Source of the DNA: Paraphaeosphaeria minitans
Taxonomy: Eukaryota; Ascomycota; Dothideomycetes; Pleosporales; Didymosphaeriaceae
Length of the DNA: 64,000 nucleotides
Assembly (NCBI GenBank): GCA_015832175.1
Contig: WJXW01000008.1
Span: 682,001 to 746,000 of the forward strand
Direction of reading: 5' to 3'
The notes under the pieces are model-generated. The model saw only the letters and a program-made list of their open reading frames with translations, was not told where the DNA came from and made no database searches. Each line of letters begins with the position of its first letter. Positions within the stretch are counted from its first letter, which is position 1. The position numbers and the translations under genes were made by a program. Shown one piece after another: positions 49,201 to 59,495 of this stretch.

Positions 49201-51398
49201 TATTATTAACTAAAGTAATTCTAAGACTAACTTATGCTTAAATCCTAATAAGATATCTAAGGTAAGTTCCTCTCTATGTCCTTAGACTATTATTATAGTA
49301 GTGACCTCCTAGTATATTTAAGGTGTCTTAGGTATTAGGGATCTATTTATAATATAAATAATATAAGGTGCTTCTTTCTCTAATATTATAAGTCCTACTT
49401 ATCTTACTATCTAATAAGATATAAAGTTTCTTTCTACTCTTAAGTCTATAAGAGCTTAAGCTTATATTCCTTTAAGCTATACTAGTAGCTTAACTAATAC
49501 TGTGCTTACTATAGTATTTAATTTAATAAAGGCGTTTTCTTATCTAAGTTTAGGCCTAAAAAAGACATCTGTTTGTATAGGTTGTAGTTAAGTTCTAGTG
49601 TCTAGTATGCGTTTTTAAGTATCCGCTTCTATTATTATTCTTAAGTATATAGCTTATATAGATTATCTTCTTCTTCTTCCTGCAAGGATGTTCTTCTGTT
49701 TTTCCTTCTACAGTCTTTACTATTTCTATATACTAGTTAAATTAGTAGCTCTGTTATTACTTCTTACGTAGGGTAGTTTATAAAGCTGTCTAAATATTTA
49801 GCCATATAGTAGTATTCGCAGTTTTAGTTTAAATATATGTACTAGTATAGTTGTATATAGTCTCTGTTAATAAGTATATTATAGCACTTATTACCCTTTA
49901 GCGTAAGGTAAGAAAAGTATTTTACTTATTATTTATCCTAGAGATGTTTGTTATAAGCTATAACAGGGTAGTCTGTTTATATCTATCTACAGCGTAGTTT
50001 CTTTCTAGGTTATTTCTTATTCTCCTCTTTCTCTGCCTTATATTATACGCATATTAGTTCTTCGTAATACGTCTATATATAAAATTAGTGTGTAGGATTT
50101 TAGTAGTCTAGGTAGTACTTTAGTACGTAGTCTAACTTCTTATTTTTATAGGGTTATATTCCTTTTAGTGCCTAGTGGGGTTCTATATAGTCCTAAATAT
50201 TTAGTTTATACTTAGGTGACATAGGGTTGTCTTCTTCCTACCTACTTTATAGGTAAGAAGTAGGAGATCTTAGTATCTCTTCTATATTTTCTATATTATA
50301 GTATACGTTAAAGTCGTCTTCCAGATCTTTGTATAGTTATGAGTTACGTAAATCTAATTACTTACTTTACTCTAGTGTAATGTGTTAGTAACTAAATAGT
50401 GTTATAATAACTTTTTATTCCTTATTAGGTTCTTAGTCCTTAATAGTTAGTATATTTAACTTAGTTTAATAGACTTTGTTTTTTAATCTGTAGGTCCTAG
50501 CTACATAGCCTAGTTTACTATATGTAAAGCATTTACAGGTCTTAGTTATTAGTTATTAACTTCTATTAGAGACGCGTTTATTAGGCTACTTAGGGCCTAT
50601 CCTTTCTCTTTTTCCTTTGCCTAAGTAGTTAAACTAGATATCTTCTATTAGTTTATATCTCTAGTAGTTCTTTAGCTGTTACTTTTAGACAATTCTAATA
50701 GGGTTCTTATAAACTACTTTTGCTAGTTGTCTAAAGCTTATTGCCCTAGGGTTTTAGTAAAGCTCTTATTACAATAAAAACTATTCTTTATTAATTCTAA
50801 TAGTTTCTTTGTACAGTTCCTTAAGGTTAGCGATTTATACACTACTATATAAGAGTTCTTTACAGAGTTTCTATTTAAGTCCTTATTTATATATGTCCTA
50901 AAGAGATTTATTGTCCTAGTTAAGTTATATAGCGTATCTATAAAACTTAGCTATATACTTAGCTACTAATTGTTTCTAAATTATAGTTTAAATCTTTACT
51001 TTTGTAATAGAGTCCTTGTTAGTAATCCTAAAGAGTTATCTAAGGCATTTCTCAAAGTTATTATAATTCTTAATAATGTTAACTGTATTAGCGTGTTTAT
51101 CTATATAGTTATTATTGTCGTTGTTGTGGTCCATTCTTAGGTACTTTTTAAGGTAGGGATAGATCTATAATCCTATATCTCCTTACATATATATTACTGT
51201 GAAGATAACCTTTTTCTTATCTTTAAGGGGTTTATTTAAGTTAAAGAAGTAGAGGTCTAACTAGAGAATCTAAACGTTAGTTTAAGATTGTTTACTAAAG
51301 TAGAGATTAGGTTTATACGCCTTACTGCCATCTTTTATAGGAGTAATCTTAGCGGCACCTAAAGCTATAGAAGAGGTAGGAGTTTGTAAAGTACTTAT
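46220..51398 (-). pseudogene. Gypsy-1 copy 4 gag-pol, broken by RIP
   Basis: Start ATA at 51398-51396, gag with zinc knuckle near 50500-50560, then protease. Reverse transcriptase holds the longest surviving open stretch of any true frame here (48492-48271, 73 codons, with YIDNILIFSKNELDYTK). RNase H and integrase follow, and the chromodomain is near 46300-46320. The open stretch is only a piece of the reverse transcriptase palm, not a gene of its own. Confidence 0.85.
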
Positions 51399-51415
51399 AT
51401 TAAGGGTGTTTAAGA

Positions 51416-51826
51416 TGTTAAATCTAAGAAGGTAGCTAGTCCTAAAGGGTTAAGGTTAGTTCTTAGGCAGGAGTACTTATAGAAGGTGAAAGGTCTTATT
51501 AATATAATAGTATCTTACAAAGTGTAATAAGTTAATAATTTAGTCTACTAGAATCTAAACAATAGATTAATAAACAGATTAAATATAAGTATAGAGAGCC
51601 CATCCTTGCGTTCCTATATACTTTTAGCAATTAGTGGACTAATCGCTCTAATTAAACTAATTAAGCACTAATTAGTTGCTTAGTATATTAAGTGCTTAGT
51701 CTAATTAGTTGTCTTAGCGCTCTAATTACACTAATTAGGTTACATAACCTTTTGTGCTATGCCACTTAAACAATAAATATAGATACATATAAAGATCCTA
51801 AGAGGCCTAGCCTTTAGATCTTAACA
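51416..51826 (-). repeat. Gypsy-1 LTR type B (5' LTR of copy 4)
   Basis: 411 bp, starts tgttaaatct, ends gatcttaaca. The U3 part is at about 51627-51826. Confidence 0.9.
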
Positions 51827-51831
51827 GATTA

Positions 51832-52906
51832 CTCTTATAAAAAATAGTAGTAAGGCGTATAAACCTAATCTCTACTTTAGTAAATAATTTTAAACTAACG
51901 TCTAGATTTTTTAGTTAGACTTCTACTTTTTTAACTTAGACAAACCCTTTAAAGATAAAAAGAAGGTTATCTTCGCAGTAATATATATATAAGGAGATAC
52001 AGGATTATAGATCTATTTCTACCTTAAAAAGTACCTAGGAATAGACTATAATAATAATAACAATAATTACGCAAATAAGCACGCTAATACAGTTAATATT
52101 ATTAAGAATTATAATAACTTTAAGAAATATCTTAAATAACTCTTTAGGATTACTAATAAAGACTCTATTACAAAAGCAAAGATTTAGACTATAACTTAGA
52201 AATAATTAGTAGCTAAGTATATAGCTAAGTTTCGCAGATACACTATGTAACTTAACTAGAACAATAAATCTCTTTAGGATATGTATAAATAAGGACTTAA
52301 ACAGAAACTACGTAAGGAACTCTTACATAGTAGTGCACGAATTACTAACCTTAAAGAACTATATAAAGAAACTATTAGAATTAACAGAGAATAGTTTTTA
52401 TTACAATAAGAGCTCTACTAAAACCCTAGGGCGATAAGCTTTAGACAACTAGTAAAAGTAGTTTATAAGAACCCTATTAGAATTATCTAAAAGCAATAGC
52501 TAAGGAACTACTAGAAATATAAACTAATAAAAGATATCTAGTTTAACTACTTAGGTAAAAGAAAAAAAGGAAAGATAGGCCCTAAGCAGTCTAATAAATA
52601 TGTCTCTAATAGAAGTTAATAACTAATAACTAAGACCTATAAATACTTTATATGTAGTAAACTAGGCCACATAGCTAGAAACTATAGATTAAAGAACAAA
52701 GTCTATTAAACTAAGTTAAATATACTAACTATTAAGGACTAAGAACCTAATAAAGAATAGAAGGTTATTATAACGCTATTTAGTTACTAACACGTTATAA
52801 TAGAGTAAAGTAAGCAATTAGATTTACCTAACTTACAATTATATACAGATCTAGAAGATAACTCTAATATATACTATAACGCAGAAGACGTAAAAGAGAT
52901 ACTAAG
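51832..52906 (+). pseudogene. Gypsy-1 copy 3 gag, middle part
   Basis: Ty3-type gag. It reads the region around KPNLYFSK, L-stop-LDFYFFNLDKPFKDKK, FAVIYI and GL-stop-IYFYLKKYLGID. A zinc knuckle at about 52651-52694 reads YFICSKLGHIARNY, from CxxCxxxGHxxxxC, with the His still present. It is cut at ctaag (52902-52906) by copy 5. Confidence 0.78.
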
Positions 52907-53317
52907 TATTACGTACCAGATAACAACGTGGGACTCGGGCGCTTATAAAGGTGTGATAAAGCGACAATAGGGTTATAAATATATTAAAGAGACGCTAAGT
53001 AACTTAGATTAGGTTACGTAATATACTTAGTTACTTAGTAGCACTAAGTAGTAGAGTAGGTCACGTAAAGTGCTTAGTTACTTAGTGGCACTAAGCAGCG
53101 GAGCAGCCTTAGTATATAGAAACATAAGGATAGGCTCTCTATACTTATATTTAATCTATTTATTAATCTATTGTTTAGATTCTAGCAGACCAAATTGTTA
53201 ACTTGTTATACTTCACAAGATACTATTATATTAATAAGACCTTCTACCTTCTATAAGTACTCCTGCCTAAGAACTAACTTTAACCCTTTAGGACTAGCTA
53301 CCCTTTTAGATTTAACA
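52907..53317 (+). repeat. Gypsy-1 LTR type D (5' LTR of copy 5)
   Basis: 411 bp, starts tattacgtaccaga (TG changed to TA), ends gatttaaca. The type D U3 is 52907-53108 and carries two related units with a 47-bp period (53026-53060 and 53073-53108: cttagttacttag...gcactaag). The shared R-U5 side is 53109-53317. Confidence 0.9.
53109..53120 (+). promoter_or_regulatory. TATA-like box at the border of shared LTR part
   Basis: ttagtatataga. The same tagtatatagg sequence marks the point where all four LTR types become alike (for example 44848 and, in reverse, near 1386). It is the best candidate for the retroelement promoter TATA box. Inferred from position only. Confidence 0.5.
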
Positions 53318-53334
53318 TCTTAAACACCCTTAAC

Positions 53335-56300
53335 ATAAGTACTTTATAAACTCCTACCTCTTCTATAGCTTTAGGTGCCGCTAAGATTACTCCTATAAAG
53401 AATAGCAGTAAGGCGCATAAACCTAATCTCTACTTTAGTAAATAATCTTAAACTAACGTCTATATTCTCTAGTTAGACCTCTACTTCTTTAACTTAGATA
53501 AACTTCTTAAAAATAAAAAAAAGATTATCTTCGCAGTAATATATATGCGAGGAGATGTAGGATTATAGATCTATCCCTATTTTAAAAAGTACCTAGGAAT
53601 AGACTATAATAATAATAATAATAATTACGTAAATAAGTACGCTAATGTAGTTAACATTATTAAGAATTATAATAACTTTAAGAAATACCTTAAATAATTC
53701 TTTAGGATTACTAATAAGGACTCTATTGCAAAAGCAAAGATTTAGACTATAATTTAGAAATAATTAGTAGCTAAGTATATAGCTAAGTTTTATAAATACG
53801 CTGTACAGCTTAACTAGAACAATAAATCTCTCTAGGACATATACAAATAAGGACTTAAATAGAAACTACGTAAGGAACTCTTACGTAGTAGTATATAAAT
53901 TACTAACCTTAAAGAACTGTATAAAGAAACTATTAGAATTAATAGAGAATAGTTTTTACTACAACAGGAGCTCTACTAAAACCCTAGGGTAATAAGCTTT
54001 AGATAACTAGCAAAAGTAGTTTATAAGAACCCTATTAGAATTATCTAAAAGTAATAGCTAAGGAACTACTAGAGATATAAACTAATAGAAGATGTCTAGT
54101 TTTACTACTTAGGTAAAGGAAAAAGAGGAAGAATAGGCCCTAAGTAGCCTAATAAACGCGTCTCTAATAGAAGTTAATAACTAATAACTAAGACCTGTAA
54201 ATGCTTTATATGTAGTAAACTAGGCTATATAGCTAGGAACTGTAGATTAAAGAATAAAGTCTATTAAACTAAGTTAAATATACTAACTATTAAGAACTAA
54301 GAACCTAATAAGAAATAAAAAGTTATTATAACACTATTTAGTTACTAACGTGTTACACTAGAGTAAAGTAAGTAATTAGATTTACTTAACTTATAACTAT
54401 ATAAAGATCTAGAAGATAACTCTAACGTATACCACAATATAGAAAATGTAGAAGAGATACTAAGATCTCTTACTTCTTACCTATAAAGTAGGTAGGAAGA
54501 AGATAACCCTATGTTACCTAAGTATAAACTAAATGTTTAGGACTATATAGAACCCCACTAGGCACTAAAAGGAATACAACTCTATAAAAATAAGAAGTTA
54601 GACTATATACTAAAGTACTACCTAAACTACTAAAATCCTACACACTAATTCTATATATAGACGTATTACAAAGAACTAATATATGTATAACACAAGGTAG
54701 AGAAAGAGGAGAATAAGAAATAACCTAGAAAGAAACTACGCTGTAGATAGATATGGATAGACTACCTTATCGCAGCTTACAATAAACACCTCTAGGATAA
54801 ATAATAAGTAAAATACTTTCTTTATCTTACGCTAAATAGTAATAAATGCTATAATATACTTATTAATAAAGACTATATATAACTATACTAGTATACATAT
54901 CTAAATTAAGACTGCGAATACTACTATATAGCTAAATATTTAGATAGCTTTATAAACTACCTTATATAAAAAGTAATAATAGAACTACTAATTTAACTAG
55001 TACATAGGAACAGTAAAGACTATAGGAGGAAAAATAGAAGAATATCCTTGTAGAAAGAAGAAGAAGATAATCTATATAAGCTATATACTTAAGAATAATA
55101 ATAGAAGCAGATGCTTAGAAACGTATACTAGACACTAGAACTTAACTATAATCTATATAAACAGATGTCTTTTTTAGGCCTAAACTTAGATAAGAAAACG
55201 CCTTTATTAAATTAAATACTATAGTAAGTATAGTATTAGTTAAGCTACTAGTATAGCTTAAAGAAATATAGACTTAAGCTCTTATAGACTTAGAAGTAGA
55301 AAGGAACTTTATATCTTATTAGATAGTAAGACGAGTAGGACTTATAATATTAGAGAAAGAAGTACCCTATATTATCTATATTATAAATAGATCCCTAATG
55401 CCTAAGACACCTTAAATATACTAGGAGGTTACTACTATAATAATAGTCTAAGGATATAGAGAGAAACTTACCTTAGATGTCTTACTAGGATCTAAGTATA
55501 AGTTAGTCTTAGGATTACCTTAGTTAATAATACACAACTTATAGATTAACTAGGGTATAAAGAAAATATTATTTAAACGCTGTAATTATATATTATAAGC
55601 AAAGCCTACGCATTAACTAAAAATAATAGTAGATAAGAAAGTTATTAATAGCATAATACCGCAATAGATAGTTAAAAAACAGAAATACACCTTAGCAGAC
55701 GCTGGCAGGAACTACTAGATTAAAAAGCGTGAGAAGGAGAATAATAGCACACCCCTTACCTTACTAAGAGAGTACAGGAAATAGACACATATATTTATAA
55801 AAAAAGAAGGAAAAGCAAACCTACTAGAACATTAACCCTAAGATCTTATAATAGACCTAGAAAAAGGGAAGACGCCACCCTTTAGACCACTATATAGTAA
55901 GATAGAAGAAGAACTCCTTAAAGAACATAATTTTATTAAGATAAATCTTAAGAAAGGATATATATAACTATTAAAGTTACTAGCAGTAAGCCCTTTTATA
56001 TTTATTAAGAAAAAGGATAAATTAGATAGACTATGTGTTAACTACTAATAACTTAATAACATAACAACAAAGAACTAATATCTACTACTAAATATTACAG
56101 AGTTACGAGATTAACTATCTTAAGCTAAGATATTTATAATAATGAATCTAAGAGACGGTTACCACCTTATATAAATTAAGAAAGGTAAAGAATAGAAAAC
56201 AGCGTTTTAATCACACTATAGACTATTTAAGTATAAGGTTATGCTATTTAGACTTATAAATACACTAGTAGCTTTTATAGCACTTATTAACAACATACTC

Positions 56301-58512
56301 TATAAATATCTAGACATATTTGTTATCGCGTATATAGACAATATCCTTGTCTTTTCTAAAAACGAATTAGACCACACTAAGCATGTATAAATAGTACTAG
56401 AAGCACTAGACAAAACATGCCTTCGCATTAAACTTAAGAAATATAAGTTTAACGTTAAATAACTTAAATTCCTAGGACACATTATTACTATAAAAGGAAT
56501 TAAGATAGTACTAAGTAAAGTTAAATGTATTAAGAACTGGCTAATACTAAAGATAGCTAAGAACATCTAAGAATTCTTAGAATTCTATAGATTTAATTAA
56601 CAATTTATCTAAAATTACGTAAAAGTTATAATACCTTTAACAAATCTTACAAAAAAGAACGTACCTTTTAAATAAATAGATAAGTATAGAATATTATTCT
56701 AACTCCTTAAGACAGCATGTATTATAGAACCTATCCTTATTTATTTTAGAAGTAATAAACTACTACGCTTTAAAACAGACGCTAGTAATCTTACGCTAGG
56801 CGCCTACGCTGAACAAAAACATAATAGTAAATAGCACCTAATTACCTATTACTTATGTAAATTTAATAACGCCAAAACATAATACAACATATATAATAAA
56901 GAACTCTATGCTATTATTAAAGCCTTAAAGCACTAGAGGATCTACACGCTTAGTTACTTAACGCTAGAAATCTACATAAATTATAAGAACCTTCTAAGGT
57001 TCACAATAACAAAAGAACTTACGCCACGACAACAAAGATAGTTATAAACTATAGGGTAGTATAAGTTTAAAATTATCTATATAGCTAGGAAAGAAAATGG
57101 CAGAGCAGACACTCTTAGCTAACAAAGTAATCTAGTAGAAGAAAAGGCAAAAACCTTCTCTATAATTCTTTATAAAGCCAAAGATAGATCTCTAGAGCTA
57201 ACAGTAAAACTGAATTAACTTTTAGTAATTAACTAAGAAGTTCTAGAACATCTATAGACTAAGATTATCTAACAATACTATAATAACCCTATATATAGAC
57301 ACCTAGGCATCACAAAAACAATAAAACTTATCTAGAGGAATTACACCTTTAAAGAAATTAAGGAAGCTATAATAACTTATATCTACAAATATATAGAATG
57401 CTAGAGAAATAAACACAGCATATATCTTAAATATAGAGAGATATAAGTAATTAGAATACTAACAGCACTATAGAAAGACATTACTATAGATTTTATTACA
57501 GGAATTCTAAACTCTAAGGATCTAATAATAGGAATTAAATACGACAGTATACTAGTAATAGTCTACTAACTAACTAAGTATATTAAGCTTATTCCATGTC
57601 TTAAAAGAATAACAGCAAAGGAACTTACTTTTCTTATCCTGGACTAACTAATTAGACATTACGGAATCCTAAAAATAATTATTAGTAATAGAGACAAGCT
57701 CTTTATATTAAATTATTAAATAACGCTTATAGCCCTACTTAGAACAAAACAAAAGCTATTAATAGCTTACTATCTATAAATAGACAGACAGACAGAATAT
57801 ATAAACTAAACTATAGAAACGTACCTACGCATCTACTATAACAGTTAGAAGAATAACTAGGTTTTATTACTACCTATGGCATAGTTGGCCTATAATAACA
57901 AAGTATTAGTAGTATTAGGACATACACTATTCTATATAAACTATAGGAGACACCCACATCTCTTTAATTAATAATTTCCTATAACAATTAAAGTAAAAGA
58001 AGCCATAGATATAGCAGAAAATATAAAGAAAATATACTAACAACTCTAAGAGAATCTTAAAAAGCTTAGCAGCAATTAATTTTATACTAAAACTAAAAAC
58101 GAAAAATGGCACCTTAGCTAAAGAAGGGGGATAAAGCATATCTGCTTACAAAGAACCTTTAAACTTAGAAGAAAAAACACAAGAAACTAGATTATATTAA
58201 GGTTAGACTATTTTATATTTCTAAGCAAATATTACTAGTAAACTATAAGTTAAAACTACTGCTAGATGTAAAGATACACCTAGTATTCCACGTATTACTA
58301 CTAGAACTAGCAGACCCTAATACACTAGTTAAAACCACCTTCTACTACTAGACTAAGGAAGAAAACGAATTTAAGGTTAAAAGAATTCCAGAATATAATT
58401 AGTATAATAACGCGTACCTTATTAAGTGGAAAAGTTACCTACACAGCAAAAACACTTAGGAACTAAAGAACTACCTCGGAAACTATTAATAAAAGATTAA
58501 AGAATTCTATTA
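53335..58512 (+). pseudogene. Gypsy-1 copy 5 gag-pol, broken by RIP
   Basis: Reference copy for the family. The start is ATA at 53335. Gag has FAVIYMRGDVGL. The zinc knuckle at 54202-54243 reads CFICSKLGYIARNC. The protease active site near 55287-55298 reads ALIDLEVERNFIS (family DSGA). In reverse transcriptase VSPFIFIKKKD is followed by YIDNILVFS at 56331-56357. RNase H runs from TDASNLTLGAYAEQK (56776) to ENGRADTLS (57095-57118). In integrase the first Asp is at 57489, the second-Asp codon is now Asn (57687-57689, SNRDK), and the Glu in TEYIN is at 57795. The chromodomain near 58365-58500 has YLIKWKSYLHSKNT. Confidence 0.88.
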
Positions 58513-58559
58513 ATAGACTTACCTAAGATAGTAACGCTAAGGAATTATCCTAGAACTCT

Positions 58560-59010
58560 AGAGGTAGGTTGTCTATTACAGACTATATAGACGTGCTAAG
58601 TTCAGCTAGACTAGTAGGCTAAGTAGAATAGGCTAGGTCCTCCTCTAACTCTAACTCTATTAGCGCAGTACTCTTTACCGCAATAACCTCGCTAGTACAC
58701 TTTTTATTCTACGCTAATTGTTTTAATAACTAATCCTCTTTTATACGCGCTATGCGTAGGGCTTTAAAATGCTATATTCTATTTTTTTTACGCCTTTAAC
58801 ATTTGCGCCTCTAATTTCTTTTTTTTAGTAATTAACTATAAGAACTTATTCTTAGTAATAGCTATATTACACTTTAAGCCTTATTTCTAACACTTACTAC
58901 ACTTTCCTAAGCTAATATAGACTTTATAAACATAAGAATATAACTTATAAAAGGAGTACTTTAACACTATAACTACTTTATAGTTTTTAATAGTAGAGAT
59001 AAGGCCGTAA
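58560..59010 (-). pseudogene. Antisense Cys-rich coiled-coil frame, type D
   Basis: Minus-strand frame between pol and the 3' LTR. It reads VYISLGKCSKC-stop-K-stop-GLKCNI (first Cys of the CxxC near 58901), then KKKKLEAQMLKA. A shift of frame leads to KCTSEVIAVKSTALIELELE. The CxxCxxxGxxC pattern and the following Lys/Glu/Leu-rich part agree with the type B frame in copy 4, so these are diverged versions of one gene. Stops fall where RIP would place them. Confidence 0.58.
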
Positions 59011-59062
59011 CAACGCTTTGTAAAATTACAGTTAGTAGGCATAATTCTTTAAGACGAAGAAT

Positions 59063-59079
59063 AGGAAGGGAGGGGATAA
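59063..59079 (+). promoter_or_regulatory. Gypsy-1 polypurine tract, copy 5
   Basis: ggaagggaggggataa directly before the 3' LTR. An all-purine run of this length at the LTR border is the expected plus-strand primer. Confidence 0.8.
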
Positions 59080-59490
59080 TATTACGTACTAGATAATAAC
59101 GTAGGACTTAGGCGCTTATAAAGGTGTAATAAAGTAATAATAGGGTTATAAACGTAACAAAGAGACGCTAAGCAACTTAGATTAGGTTATGTAATATACT
59201 TAGTTACTTAGCGGCACTAAGTAGTAGAGTAGGTCACGTAAAGTGCTTAGTTACTTAGTGGTATTAAGCAGCGGAGCAGCCTTAGTATATAGGAACATAA
59301 GGATAGGCTCTCTATACTCGTGTTTAATCTATTTATTAATCTATTATTTAGATTCTAGTAGACTAAATTGTTAACTTATTATACTTTGCAAGATACTATT
59401 ATATTAATAAGACCTTTCACCTTCTGTAAGTACTCCTGCCCAAGAACCAACCTTAACCCTTTAGGACTAGCTACCCTCTTAGATTTAACA
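59080..59490 (+). repeat. Gypsy-1 LTR type D (3' LTR of copy 5)
   Basis: 411 bp direct repeat of 52907-53317, starts tattacgtac and ends gatttaaca. Confidence 0.9.
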
Positions 59491-59495
59491 CTAAG

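Larger units (their letters stand above)
45126..51826 (-). mobile_element. Gypsy-1 copy 4, full length, subfamily B
   Basis: 6701 bp, minus strand, LTRs of 411 bp at 45126-45536 and 51416-51826. The target duplication is aatta (45121-45125) and gatta (51827-51831). The empty site in copy 5 (53385-53389) is gatta, so the left copy has one G to A change after insertion. It has the same gag-pol as subfamily A but a different U3 and a different antisense frame. Confidence 0.93.
52907..59490 (+). mobile_element. Gypsy-1 copy 5, full length, subfamily D
   Basis: 6584 bp, plus strand, LTRs of 411 bp at 52907-53317 and 59080-59490. It has a perfect target duplication ctaag at 52902-52906 and 59491-59495; the empty site is seen inside its own sequence at 54460-54464. 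It is the least damaged copy in the middle of pol, where CA is frequent but TG nearly absent on the plus strand. Confidence 0.95.

Noticed and set aside
56300..56566. Open frame of 88 codons on the minus strand, hydrophobic start
   Set aside because: It lies antisense to the reverse transcriptase of copy 5. The hydrophobic look comes from reading AT-rich pol backwards.
57927..58139. Open frame of 70 codons on the minus strand
   Set aside because: Antisense shadow of the integrase end of copy 5, outside the conserved antisense frame at 58560-59010.
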